From Flavobacteriales bacterium (lineage in GTDB: Bacteria > Bacteroidota > Bacteroidia > Flavobacteriales_D > Parvicellaceae), in contig JAOASC010000020.1 in assembly GCA_025210295.1 (NCBI GenBank), positions 62,001-126,000 of the forward strand: 64,000 nt of DNA. Reading direction: 5' to 3'. The notes beneath the pieces are model-generated. The model worked only from the letters and a program-made list of their open reading frames with translations. It had not been told where the DNA came from and ran no database searches. A program made the position numbers and the translations under genes. This document shows, in pieces, positions 45,394-54,585 of the stretch (its first letter is position 1; every line of letters starts with the position of its first letter).

Positions 45394-46266
45394 ATGACGA
45401 AAGGAGATTTTGTATTAATTAACGGAGAATTTTTTGAAACCTCTTCACCTTATTTAAAGGAGAATCGATCTTTTATGTATGGTGATGGATTATTTGAATC
45501 CATCCGTGTAATTAATGGTATTCCATTTAACCTTGAAAATCATATTTTAAGAATGTTAGAAGGTGCTAAGATTCTTGGTATCAAAACTCCTCCTCATTAC
45601 ACAACAGAATATTTCAACACACAAATTAAACATTTGTTGGATAAAAATAGTATTAAAGCTGGTGGACGCGTTCGTTTAAGTGTATTTAGAAATGATGGCG
45701 GTTATTATAAAGCGATCAATAATACGAGTTCTTATTTAATTACCGCAGATCTATTACCTCATAATTTATACAAAATGAATGAGGAAGGGTTGTTGATTGA
45801 TGTCTATGATGCGATTAACAAACACAAAAACATTTTGTCAAATTTCAAAACTTCTAATGCGTTACATTCAATCATGGCTGGTAATTATGCCAATGATAAT
45901 CAATTAGATGATTGTTTTATTGTCAATAGCAAAAGACATATTATTGAAGCTATTTCTTCTAACATCTTTTTAGTTTCTAATGGTGTATTATATACGCCTC
46001 CTTTAGCTGATGGGTGTATTGGGGGAACTATGAGAATGCATGTGATTAATACAGCCTTAAAAAACAGGTATAAAGTATATGAAACATCTTTATTGCCTCA
46101 AAATTTGATGGTTGCTGATGAAATCTTTTTAACCAATGCCATCCAAGGAATACAATGGGTAGGAGGTTATAAATCTAAACGTTATTTTAATAATGTTAGT
46201 AAAGAACTATTAAACTTAATCAATCAAGAAGAGGCTAATTTAAAGATGGATTTAAAGGAAAGTTAG
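45394..46266 (+). CDS. Class IV aminotransferase (branched-chain or aminodeoxychorismate lyase-like)
   Basis: The 290-residue PLP enzyme opens with the class IV pattern FMYGDGLFESIRVINGIPFNLENH. The PLP-binding Lys is in NFKTSNALHS, and the later EAISSNIFLVSNGVLYTPPLADGCIGGT is the usual Glu-containing segment. It could be an aminodeoxychorismate lyase, a branched-chain or a D-amino acid aminotransferase; sequence does not decide. Its 3' end overlaps the YqgE gene on the other strand by 32 bases. Confidence 0.85.
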   Translation: MTKGDFVLINGEFFETSSPYLKENRSFMYGDGLFESIRVINGIPFNLENHILRMLEGAKILGIKTPPHYTTEYFNTQIKHLLDKNSIKAGGRVRLSVFRNDGGYYKAINNTSSYLITADLLPHNLYKMNEEGLLIDVYDAINKHKNILSNFKTSNALHSIMAGNYANDNQLDDCFIVNSKRHIIEAISSNIFLVSNGVLYTPPLADGCIGGTMRMHVINTALKNRYKVYETSLLPQNLMVADEIFLTNAIQGIQWVGGYKSKRYFNNVSKELLNLINQEEANLKMDLKES

Positions 46267-46819
46267 CAATTAATTGAAATTTTCCTCCTTTAGAAGCTAA
46301 AATGTTTTTCCAGTAAGTTTCATCATTTCTTTCCATAACATCGATGATGTCAAATTGAGAAACAATCCAAGAATCTTTGGCTATTTCATCTTCCAGTTGT
46401 CCAGAAGACCAACCTGAATAACCTAAAAAGAATTGTATTTGATGGTTTCCAATTAAACCGGTATTGATTAATGTAGTGATTTGATCAAAGTTTCCTCCTG
46501 TATACAATCCTTTCTTTACTTCTACACTCCCCTCTATTTCTTTCCCTAAAGTATGCATATAATAAAGGTTATTAGGACTTACTGGTCCACCTAACCCTAC
46601 CTTAAAGTCATCAGATTTTATTGCAGGAATTAGCTCTGTTAATTTTACATCCAATGTATTATTTACAACATATCCGAAAGACCCTTTATCGTTATGCTCA
46701 CACAAACAAATAACAGATCGTTGAAAGTATTTATCTTCATTAAAAGGTTCTGAGATTAAAACAAGGCCTTTTTCAGGAGACAAAGTGTTTAATTTAGCTA
46801 TATCAAATATCTCTTTCAT
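46235..46819 (-). CDS. YqgE/AlgH (UPF0301) family protein
   Basis: The 194-residue protein matches UPF0301: KGLVLISEPFNEDKYFQRSVICLCEHNDKGSFGYVVN, LGGPVSPNNLYYMHT and FFLGYSGWSSGQLEDEI. Function is unresolved in bacteria. Its end is convergent with, and overlaps, the aminotransferase gene. Confidence 0.92.
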   Translation of the reverse strand: MKEIFDIAKLNTLSPEKGLVLISEPFNEDKYFQRSVICLCEHNDKGSFGYVVNNTLDVKLTELIPAIKSDDFKVGLGGPVSPNNLYYMHTLGKEIEGSVEVKKGLYTGGNFDQITTLINTGLIGNHQIQFFLGYSGWSSGQLEDEIAKDSWIVSQFDIIDVMERNDETYWKNILASKGGKFQLIANFPLNPSLN

Positions 46820-46937
46820 AAATTTAGGACAACTAAAGTAAGCATTTTTTATAGAACCTCTTCACTTTTAGTTCACATTAAAGTAATCTTATTTTTCTTT
46901 TCAATTGGGATTTCCTTTAACTTTACAAAAAAAAATA

Positions 46938-47849
46938 ATGCCAAAGAAAATAGAAATAGAACAAATCCTCATATTAGTAATTTCTTTTATCCTTTTGGTT
47001 TCTGGTTTAGGAAAACTTTTTGGAGAAGGGAAACTATTAGGAGGAATTGCTGCCTTTGATTTAAGAATGATAGAAGATGGTTTTGGGAACTGGATGAGCA
47101 CTCCTATTTTTAACCGAATTTTTGTCGCTCTCGAAATCAATGTGGGGATTTTAATGCTCACAAAGTGGGTCAAGCGAAGCTGGTTATATTATATGCTCGT
47201 TGCCTTAACTATTTTGTATGTTATAGACGTTATTCTAGGTTGGAATAATCGCCTTTCTATTGACAACAACCTCCTTTTTCTATTTAATCGTTTCTTGACT
47301 TTAACTACTCTCCCTTTCCTTATTATTAGTTTATTTTTACTCAAAAAGAAAAAAAACAATTACAACTCATGGCTTAGCCTTGTAGTTATCGTACCATTTG
47401 TTGCTTTGCCTTTTATCATTAACCCTATTTTTATTGAAGACATGGAGAGTAAAAGCATTCAATATGAAGCTGTTGATGAAAATTGGGAAATTATAGCTTC
47501 TAAGTTTCAAGAAAAAGCAATAAACATTAATGAAGGAGCTTATTTAATTGCTTTTTTTAGCACTAACTGTAAGCATTGCAACGAATTAGCTCAAGTTATA
47601 GGCGTCTCTAAAAGAGGCTTTAAATCAAGCAGAAAAATTTTAATGGTCTTTCCCGGAAATGAAGAAGATACTCAAGCATTTATCCAACGTAATAAAGCCG
47701 ATTTCGATTATATTAGGGTTACACCAGATCAATTTACCAAAGCTGCTGGCTTCTCTTTCCCCTCCTTATTTTCTTTGAAAAATGGTAAAGTTGTAAAACA
47801 TTGGACAGGGAATAACTTTAGCTTTAAAGTTAGAGATGAAGAGATTTGA
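46938..47849 (+). CDS. DoxX/MauE-like membrane protein fused to a thioredoxin-like domain
   Basis: From ATG 46938 (303 residues; the upstream start is a TTG in the leader) the product has four to five membrane helices in residues about 1-150 (ILILVISFILLVSGLGKLFG, ALEINVGILMLTKWV), resembling MauE/DoxX proteins. A periplasmic-facing region follows with AFFSTNCKHCNELAQVIG, a CKHC redox motif, and the later SFPSLFSLKNGKVV with the cis-Pro of thioredoxins. It likely handles disulfides outside the cell membrane. The 3' end runs into the repeat region. Confidence 0.83.
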   Translation: MPKKIEIEQILILVISFILLVSGLGKLFGEGKLLGGIAAFDLRMIEDGFGNWMSTPIFNRIFVALEINVGILMLTKWVKRSWLYYMLVALTILYVIDVILGWNNRLSIDNNLLFLFNRFLTLTTLPFLIISLFLLKKKKNNYNSWLSLVVIVPFVALPFIINPIFIEDMESKSIQYEAVDENWEIIASKFQEKAININEGAYLIAFFSTNCKHCNELAQVIGVSKRGFKSSRKILMVFPGNEEDTQAFIQRNKADFDYIRVTPDQFTKAAGFSFPSLFSLKNGKVVKHWTGNNFSFKVRDEEI

Positions 47850-48183
47850 TAATGAGATAATGAGATGATTAGCTAATGTGATAATTAGATGATGGGAGCA
47901 TTATTTAATTAGAAAATAGAGTAAAGAATAAAGACAATTAGATAATGAGCTGATGAGAGAATTAGCTGATGAGATGATGGAAAAATAGCAAAGAAGAAAA
48001 TACAATCTATTAACTCATTGCAGCACTAACCCAGTCAGTTCGAGTGCCGACAAAGGAGGCGTATCGAGAACTAGACGACCTATTTAACTAGAAAATAGAA
48101 TAGAGAACAGAGACAATTAGATGATGGGATAATAAGCTAATTAGATGATAGGAAAATAGTAAAGAAGAAGATCCAATCCATTA
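47846..48183. repeat. Periodic 8-nt array around the first interspersed repeat
   Basis: The DNA after the gene end consists of degenerate 8-nt words such as GATAATGA, GCTGATGA, GATGATGG and GATAATTA in tandem, interrupted by the 89-base unit at 48032-48120. No frame is coding. The same word family occurs at 48.6-48.89 kb and, reversed, at 54.42-54.59 kb. Confidence 0.75.
48032..48120 (+). repeat. Interspersed 89-bp repeat, copy 1
   Basis: It starts CAGTCAGTTCGAGTGCC, has TATCGAGAACT in the middle, and ends AGACAATTAG. It differs from copy 2 (48683-48771) at only two positions over the whole 89 bases. The inner AGTTC / GAACT ends are inverted. Confidence 0.85.
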
Positions 48184-48540
48184 ACTCATTGCAGCATCAA
48201 ATAGATTAAGGTTGTTTAATCAGTTGTTAAGGTAAAACAATGATATGAAGCTATTTTGGATCTATCCAACGGGGTATTTTACTCCTCGCTCTGGGTTAAA
48301 CAACTTTCTGGAGGGGCTCACTAACGTAGCCGTTCGGGTTAAATTTATGGTGGATTAGGTTATTAGACCCATAGTGATGAAAACATAACCTCACAAGACC
48401 ATTAAATAACGCCAACAGACCATTCTTCCTATTGCTTTTAACGTAATATCTTCCCAAAAACGAGTAATAACAATCCTTTAAACTGGTTTGAATTATAGAT
48501 TATTAACTAGAGTAAATAAAACATTGTTCGTTACACCACC
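48184..48540. other. Non-repeated island between two repeat blocks
   Basis: About 350 bases, less AT-rich than the arrays around it, with no convincing gene. One 37-codon frame (48245-48358, MKLFWIYPTGYFTPRSGLNN...) is open but isolated. It could be the remains of a gene or a structured RNA; I recognise nothing in it. Confidence 0.4.
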
Positions 48541-48892
48541 TACCCTACACAACAAAGAAGAGAGAAAAGAGAAGAAGAGAGAAAATAGCAAAGAACAGAG
48601 ACAATTAGATAATTAGCTAATGTGATAATTAGATGATGGGAAAATAGTAAAGATGAAGATTCAACCCATTACAGCATTAATCCAGTCAGTTCGAGTGCCG
48701 ACAAAGGAGGTGTATCGAGAACTAAACGACCTATTTAACTAGAAAATAGAATAGAGAACAGAGACAATTAGATAATGAGCTAATGTGATAATTAGATGAT
48801 GGAAAAATAGTAAAGATGAAGATTCAATCTATTAACTCATTACAGCATTAGCTAATTCGCTAATTATCTAATTATCTAATTATCAAAAGGTC
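48541..48892. repeat. Second periodic array around the second interspersed repeat
   Basis: AG-rich 7-nt words (AGAAAAG, AGAACAG) at 48547-48600 lead into 8-nt words (GATAATTA, GCTAATGT, GATGATGG), then the 89-base unit at 48683-48771 and more 8-nt words. The array ends in a T-rich stretch TAATTATCTAATTATCTAA near the DUF368 stop. Confidence 0.75.
48683..48771 (+). repeat. Interspersed 89-bp repeat, copy 2
   Basis: The sequence is the same as copy 1 (48032-48120) except at two positions and it has the same orientation. Confidence 0.85.
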
Positions 48893-49867
48893 TTACTTTT
48901 TCAATTTATTAGCTAAAGCTTCCATTCCAAAAATTAAAGCAAACCCTAAAAGACTAAATAGCAATGCTACAAAAATTTGAGAATCTGCATTTTGATATAC
49001 GCTTGGAATTCCTGCTTCGGAGATAGAATTAAGAACAGGAACATCATAATTTTCTGGTAAGACATTATGGTCTAAAAAAGTCACCCATTCCCCATGACTA
49101 TTCATTCTAAAACTATCTATTTTTTTCCAAGGCCAAATTTTATTTAAAGAGCCTACTAAAAAACCTGTTAATAAAGCCACCGTAATATCATGAAATTTAG
49201 CAAACGTCCATTTCAGCACTTTACTAAATGCCAATAATCCTACGACACATCCCCCCATAAAAGTTGCTATTGTTACAATTTCTTTATCCTTTACAGCTCC
49301 TAAAATAGTTTGATAAGAACCGAGAATCAGTAATATAAAACTCCCTGAAATTCCTGGTAATATCATCGCACAAATAGCTATCATACCTGATATAAAAACG
49401 TAAAATGTAGAATCGCTTTGAGCTAAAGGCGGTAATATTGTGATATAGTATGCTATTACTGAACCTATTACCAAAGCAATCACAGGGGCTACAGACCATT
49501 GTTTAACTTGTTTTCCGACATAAATAACACTGGCTAATACTAGTCCAAAAAAGAAACTCCACAACAATACTGGTTCATTATCTAACAAAAAACTAATGAC
49601 TTTTGCTAGCGATACAATGCTGATTGCAATCCCTAAAAACAAAGCGACAATAAAATTCCCATTCAAAGCTTTCCAAGCTGCCGCTATTCCTTCATTTCTA
49701 AGCGTTTTTAGCAACCCTAAGTTTACTCCGCTTATGGTCGTAATTAACTCTTCATATATCCCAGAAATAAATGCTATTGTTCCACCTGAAACTCCTGGGA
49801 CCACGTCTGCCGCTCCCATGGCCATCCCTTTTAAAGTCAATAATAGATAGTCTTTTGTTGTTCTCAT
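48893..49867 (-). CDS. DUF368 family membrane protein
   Basis: From ATG 49867 (MRTTKDYLLL) the product is 324 residues. It begins LKGMAMGAADVVPGVSGGTIAFISGIYEELI, the DUF368 signature, and has about nine membrane helices with a second PGISGSFILLILGSY segment. I recall reports that DUF368 proteins act in bactoprenyl-phosphate recycling (PopT), so a flippase role for undecaprenyl phosphate is possible. The upstream 32-codon extension lacks support. Confidence 0.88.
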   Translation of the reverse strand: MRTTKDYLLLTLKGMAMGAADVVPGVSGGTIAFISGIYEELITTISGVNLGLLKTLRNEGIAAAWKALNGNFIVALFLGIAISIVSLAKVISFLLDNEPVLLWSFFFGLVLASVIYVGKQVKQWSVAPVIALVIGSVIAYYITILPPLAQSDSTFYVFISGMIAICAMILPGISGSFILLILGSYQTILGAVKDKEIVTIATFMGGCVVGLLAFSKVLKWTFAKFHDITVALLTGFLVGSLNKIWPWKKIDSFRMNSHGEWVTFLDHNVLPENYDVPVLNSISEAGIPSVYQNADSQIFVALLFSLLGFALIFGMEALANKLKK

Positions 49868-49964
49868 TCGTTTAATATTTAATGCGAAGTTATCATTTTG
49901 TGTTATATTTTTGTAAATACTCTTAAAAATACAGCTGTTTTTTTTGTTGTTATCAAGAATCATT

Positions 49965-49972
49965 TATTTTTG
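49965..49972 (+). promoter_or_regulatory. Bacteroidota promoter for the 49995 gene
   Basis: TATTTTTG lies 22 bases before the ATG. A TTTG at 49943-49946, 18 bases upstream of it, fits the -33 element. Confidence 0.65.
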
Positions 49973-49994
49973 TAGGTACATATACTTATATTAA

Positions 49995-51554
49995 ATGAAT
50001 AGATTAAACGGCTTAATTGGTGGAGTATTATTTTCATCAGCACTAATAATAACCAGTTGTGGTGAAAATACCCAAAAAGAAGCATTAAAAAACTCTCCAG
50101 AGTATAATATGATTGCTTCAGTTCAAAACCCTGCTGCAATGCTTTCTCTTGATGTCATGGATTTGTTAGAGAAATCTAACATTAAAGAATCTCACGAGGT
50201 TCCTGCTCAATTTAAAATGCTTTTAAATACTCAAATTGAACAACATTTTAACTCAGAAAACCAAGGATTCAAGGTCGAAGGTAATATTCCTTTAGTAGTT
50301 TCGGCTACAACCGACAATAAGTTTAATTATTTAATGAGCTTTACAGATGTTATTGACGCTGAAAAGACAGGATCTTCTTTAGCGCTGTATTTTAATGGTC
50401 ATGTAGAGAAAAATGAAGCAATTTCTACCTTGAGCTTTACGACTCCTGATTCAATTATGAATGGTTGTTTTGCTTGGGACACTAAAAAACTGGTGGTTGT
50501 TGTTTCTGAAAATCAAGACAACAAGGCTTTAGCTGAAAAGGCATTAGCCAATAGATATGTTGATGCTGCTGACAATGCAAAAATCAAACACTTTATAGCC
50601 GCTGACAACGACTTTAGTTCACTTGTTTTTATGGACACTTATACTCAAATGGCGAATGAAATGAGTCATACAAAAGTAGATGAAGAACTAAGTGCAGCCT
50701 ATCAAGGGATGACGATGACTGGTGCAGGAAACTTTAACAATGGAAGCTTTCTTTTTGAATCAAATTTAGATGCTGAAACATTTGTAAAATCTGGATTTAA
50801 TAACTTAAATGATCAAGGTTTAAATACTGAATACAACAACTTTATTAGTGATAATGGTAAAGCTATAGCATTTGGTGGAGTCTCTTTAAATTTAGATGCT
50901 GTTGTTAAAGCAATGAATCATACTCATACTGAATATGGTAACTATGATGAAGAGTTAGCCAAGATGGGGATTAAAAAAGAAGACTTAAATCAAGTTTTTG
51001 ATGGCAACTTTAGTCTTTCTCTCATGGAAATTGAATCTGTTCCAAGCCCTGGCTACGAAAACAATCCTGCTTTCAATGAAGAGCGACCTAAATTTTTATT
51101 GACTTGTGGATTAAAGGATACTGAAAGAATCAAAACAATATTGGAATCCAATGAAGCTGTTAAACCAGTTGAAAACTACTTCTTAGTAGACGATACTTAT
51201 ATTGGGATTCATGAGAACAAACTTTTTGTATCGTTAAGTGATACACTTATTCAAAACCTTTCTAAAGGAGAGCAATTAGCTGCTTTTAACACCTCTTTTA
51301 AAAGCCCTGTATATGGAAAGTTGATTACTGATATGAACCAATTACCTATTAACTATAAGACAATGCTCTTGAATGGAGGTGGTGAAGAAGTCTTAAAATT
51401 TTATAATGAAATTGAAACAATTGAATTTACTGGTGATATTCACCAGATGACTTTCAAAGTTGAGTTGAAAGATTCTTCAAAAAACACATTAGAATTATTC
51501 TCTAATTCTGTAATCAAAAATGTGTTACCATTGGTAATGAACAATATGTTTTAA
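49995..51554 (+). CDS. Lipoprotein, DUF4836-like, unknown function
   Basis: The 519-residue product has a lipoprotein signal (FSSALIITSCGEN, Cys near residue 22). The domain that follows begins NMIASVQNPAAMLSLDVMDLLEKSNI, which resembles DUF4836 lipoproteins of Bacteroidota. It has a second similar section near residue 270-330 (GKAIAFGGVSLNLDAVVKAM). No catalytic motif is visible. It is followed by a GIN-domain lipoprotein and a GT-C gene in the same direction with small gaps. Confidence 0.72.
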   Translation: MNRLNGLIGGVLFSSALIITSCGENTQKEALKNSPEYNMIASVQNPAAMLSLDVMDLLEKSNIKESHEVPAQFKMLLNTQIEQHFNSENQGFKVEGNIPLVVSATTDNKFNYLMSFTDVIDAEKTGSSLALYFNGHVEKNEAISTLSFTTPDSIMNGCFAWDTKKLVVVVSENQDNKALAEKALANRYVDAADNAKIKHFIAADNDFSSLVFMDTYTQMANEMSHTKVDEELSAAYQGMTMTGAGNFNNGSFLFESNLDAETFVKSGFNNLNDQGLNTEYNNFISDNGKAIAFGGVSLNLDAVVKAMNHTHTEYGNYDEELAKMGIKKEDLNQVFDGNFSLSLMEIESVPSPGYENNPAFNEERPKFLLTCGLKDTERIKTILESNEAVKPVENYFLVDDTYIGIHENKLFVSLSDTLIQNLSKGEQLAAFNTSFKSPVYGKLITDMNQLPINYKTMLLNGGGEEVLKFYNEIETIEFTGDIHQMTFKVELKDSSKNTLELFSNSVIKNVLPLVMNNMF

Positions 51555-51571
51555 TTGATTTAGATAAGAAC

Positions 51572-52312
51572 ATGAAACGCTTACTCCCCTTTACTGTTCT
51601 TATTTTTATCATATTGGCCTGTAAAAAACCTGAAGAACGCACTTGTTGGAAAGGTAATGGCGATGAGGCAACCAAAATTATTGACCTCAATCAGATCGAT
51701 TTTAAAGGTTTTGAGTTACATGATGACATGAACTTTATTCTCATTCCTGACTCATCTAATTATATGGAGATTTCCTCCTATAAAAATAGAGTTGATCATT
51801 TTAATTATTACACAGCAGATAGCCTTTTGGTAATTGAGGATAAGAGCAAATGTGACTTTCTTCGTGACTTTGATAAAAAAACTCAAATCGAAATTCACTA
51901 TAAAAACATTAGTGTTTTAAACATTAAAGGAAATGGAAACGTCAGCACTTCCTCTCCTATTTCCAACAACATTCTACACATTTATTCGCATTCAGCAAAT
52001 GGAGATCTCAATATTGAAGTTAACGCCAATAGTTTGGTCGTTAAACTAATTAATGGGACGCTAACTGGACTAATAAAAGGACAAGCTGAAAGCGCTAATT
52101 TATTTCATTTTGGCTATAGCAAAATTAACTTTGAAAGCTTAGAAGTAGAACACCTCAGAGTTAGTAATAAAAGTGATTCTGATGTTTTTGTAAAAAGTAA
52201 TAACACCTTAGTTGTTGAGTTATTGAGCTTAGGTAAAATTTATTATAAAGGTACTCCTACTACAGCTATTATTTCTAACACTATGGGAAGCCAACTTATT
52301 GATAATAATTAA
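51572..52312 (+). CDS. Lipoprotein with a head GIN (DUF2807) domain
   Basis: The 246-residue product has a lipoprotein signal (IFIILACKK). The mature part is a repeating beta structure with FKGFELHDDMNFILIPDSSNY, IEIHYKNISVLNIKGNGNVS, and VVKLINGTLTGLIKGQAESAN, like DUF2807 (putative auto-transporter adhesin, head GIN domain). Common in Bacteroidota as a surface protein; function is unknown. Its stop overlaps the next start by one base (TAATG). Confidence 0.78.
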   Translation: MKRLLPFTVLIFIILACKKPEERTCWKGNGDEATKIIDLNQIDFKGFELHDDMNFILIPDSSNYMEISSYKNRVDHFNYYTADSLLVIEDKSKCDFLRDFDKKTQIEIHYKNISVLNIKGNGNVSTSSPISNNILHIYSHSANGDLNIEVNANSLVVKLINGTLTGLIKGQAESANLFHFGYSKINFESLEVEHLRVSNKSDSDVFVKSNNTLVVELLSLGKIYYKGTPTTAIISNTMGSQLIDNN

Positions 52313-54279
52313 TGAAAGTTCTACTTAAAAACGGTCTCCTCATACTGTTATTTACTTATATCAGTATATTACTTCATCGAGGAGAAATCAATGATTTTCC
52401 TAAACATATCCATGCTTGGGCTCAAAGTGATTATTATGCTTTATCCTTAGGTTTTATTGATAACGGTTTGGATTTTTTTCACCCTCAAAACTTTGTACAA
52501 AATCCACAATTCCCTGATTATTTTCAGACTCCCAAAGAGAATGGAATTACCGCTGCCGACTTCCCTATTCACACCTATAATGTAGCTTTGTTGATGCGAT
52601 TATTTGATAGTGAAGCGCCTTGGATTTTTAGAAGTTATACCTTATTTTTTAGTATTGTAGGGATGCTGTTTTTATTTCTTTTGATTAAAGCTCTGAATGG
52701 TTCAGATATTAAGGCTTTATTTGGAGTAGCTCTGCTTTTGTTATCGCCTGTTTACCTTTATTATAGAGCAGGATTTTTACCGTCTATACCAGCACTTTCT
52801 TTTGTTATTATTGCTTATTACTACTATCTTCTTTATTTAAAAAAAGGACAGTATCAATCTTTTTATATAGCCATTACTTTTTTTACATTGGCAACTTTAA
52901 CTCGAACGCCATTTGCTATTTTCTTAATTGCTACGTTTTGCCAAGAGGGATTAAATGTGCTCAAAAAAAGAAAGATGAACTATACTATTCTAGCTAGTTA
53001 TCTTATTTCTTTTTCATTCATTATTGGGTATTTTATCTATAACAATTACTTGAGAAGTCTATATGGCTCTATTTTTCTGAGTAAACCATTAACTCCCGAT
53101 AGCTGGGAAGTTGCTAAGCATTTATTCTATTCAGCACTTGAAAATTGGAAATGGCATTATTTAACCAAATGGCACTATTTATTTCTTCCTGTTTCTTTAA
53201 TACTTGGGGTAATTCAATTGATCAGAACTAAAACCATTTCTCCCCTCCATCAACAATTATTATTACAATTTGTGATTGTCTTAACAGGCGTTTTGATGTA
53301 TTCATTTTTAATGCTAAAGCAATTTAAAGCGCACGATTATTACTTTATTGATACATTTTTTACTCCTTTTATCCTCTACACAGTTATTATCCTCACTTAT
53401 ATAAAGTTTGATCGATTTTACTTCAATTTAATTGCTGCTGGTTTGCTTGTTTATGCTACTAAAGCAATGACAGATCATACTTTAGATGCTCAAATCCAAC
53501 GTAAAGAGACTGGTTCTTGGGATAAAACACTAGCTGTGATTAATAGCTATTCTGGAGGGGATCAGTTATTACATCAACTCAACATTCCCAAAGACGCCAA
53601 GCTATTAGTTTTAGATTCTGAAGCTCCCAATATTCCGTTTATCCTTTTAAGAAGATATGGTTATAGTGTTCACTTCTTAACTCAAGACAACATCATTAAA
53701 AAAATGGACTGGAACTACGACTATATTGTTATGCAAGACCATATAGCTCAACATATTGTTAATAGTATTTTCCCTGAATTGAGTCATTATATTCAAAGAA
53801 TTGGTGGTAATGGTGCTTTTTCTGTTTATCAGAAACTAGCAACCCCTGCTCCTAAATCAATTGACCAATTACTTCAAATAGACCAACAACAACCATTTTA
53901 TCAGAACACAATTAAAAGGGATAGTATTTGGAGAAATAAAGACTTTAATGCCGACTCTTTAATCGTAATTGATCAGCATGAAGAGTTTGGACTGACTTTG
54001 GAACGCTACAACTTAGAACAGCTTACTGCTAAAAACTGTTTAATTAAAATTAATCTAGACATCCGAAGTGATGCGTTAAAATCTGCAAATTTAATTTTTG
54101 CGATATCCAATGAAAACGAGACCTTTACCTACCAAGATCGTAAAGTTCAAACAGGAAATCACTCCTATTTATTTACCTCTCAACCTGTTGCTTCTCCCAA
54201 TCATAAAGTAAGCCTTTATATCTGGAACGGAGGTAAAGAAAAAATATTGGTCAAAGATTTTAAAGTGACGATGTATTGA
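52312..54279 (+). CDS. Large GT-C glycosyltransferase-like membrane protein
   Basis: The 655-residue protein has about ten membrane helices in the first 360 residues, beginning LLKNGLLILLFTYISILLHRGE. The first loop has HIHAWAQSDYYALSLGF and NGITAADFPIHTYNVALL, with an Asp placed as in GT-C enzymes. The C-terminal 250 residues are soluble and probably periplasmic. It probably transfers a sugar from a polyprenyl carrier. It is coupled to the GIN lipoprotein gene. Confidence 0.75.
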   Translation: MKVLLKNGLLILLFTYISILLHRGEINDFPKHIHAWAQSDYYALSLGFIDNGLDFFHPQNFVQNPQFPDYFQTPKENGITAADFPIHTYNVALLMRLFDSEAPWIFRSYTLFFSIVGMLFLFLLIKALNGSDIKALFGVALLLLSPVYLYYRAGFLPSIPALSFVIIAYYYYLLYLKKGQYQSFYIAITFFTLATLTRTPFAIFLIATFCQEGLNVLKKRKMNYTILASYLISFSFIIGYFIYNNYLRSLYGSIFLSKPLTPDSWEVAKHLFYSALENWKWHYLTKWHYLFLPVSLILGVIQLIRTKTISPLHQQLLLQFVIVLTGVLMYSFLMLKQFKAHDYYFIDTFFTPFILYTVIILTYIKFDRFYFNLIAAGLLVYATKAMTDHTLDAQIQRKETGSWDKTLAVINSYSGGDQLLHQLNIPKDAKLLVLDSEAPNIPFILLRRYGYSVHFLTQDNIIKKMDWNYDYIVMQDHIAQHIVNSIFPELSHYIQRIGGNGAFSVYQKLATPAPKSIDQLLQIDQQQPFYQNTIKRDSIWRNKDFNADSLIVIDQHEEFGLTLERYNLEQLTAKNCLIKINLDIRSDALKSANLIFAISNENETFTYQDRKVQTGNHSYLFTSQPVASPNHKVSLYIWNGGKEKILVKDFKVTMY

Positions 54280-54585
54280 ATGGTGTAATGTTGTAATAAA
54301 TTGAATCTTATTCTTTATTCTATTTTCTAGTTCAAGAAGCCGTCTAGTTCTCGATACACCTCCTCTGTCGGCACTCGAACTGACTGGAGTTAATGCTGTA
54401 ATGATTTAATGATGCAATGACATAATTGGTTGAATCTTCATCTTTACTATTTTCCCATCATCTAATTCTCTCATCAGCTCATTATCTAATTGTCTCTATT
54501 CTTTACTCTATTTTCTAATTAAATAATGCTCCCATCATCTCATCAGCTAATTATCTCATCAGCTCATTATCTAATTGTCTAATTA
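54280..54585. repeat. Repeat region between convergent genes
   Basis: The 306-base gap holds copy 3 of the 89-bp unit on the minus strand (54304-54386) and then 8-nt words such as CTCATCAG, CTAATTAT and CTCATTAT, the reverse complement of the array at 48 kb. It lies between the stop codons of two convergent genes, as does the 48-kb region. No gene is visible. Confidence 0.78.
54304..54386 (-). repeat. Interspersed 89-bp repeat, copy 3, diverged
   Basis: On the minus strand it starts CAGTCAGTTCGAGTGCCGAC like copies 1 and 2 and keeps TATCGAGAACT, but its 3' third is diverged. Confidence 0.8.

Noticed and set aside
46905-46937. N-terminal extension of the MauE-thioredoxin protein
   Set aside because: The extension starts at TTG and is unlike a signal; ATG 46938 is the better start.
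48245-48358. 37-codon frame in the repeat region as a gene
   Set aside because: No promoter box, no terminator and no family; it may be chance.
48032-48771. Repeats could be a CRISPR array
   Set aside because: Only two near-identical units, 560 bases apart, with no regular spacers and no cas genes.
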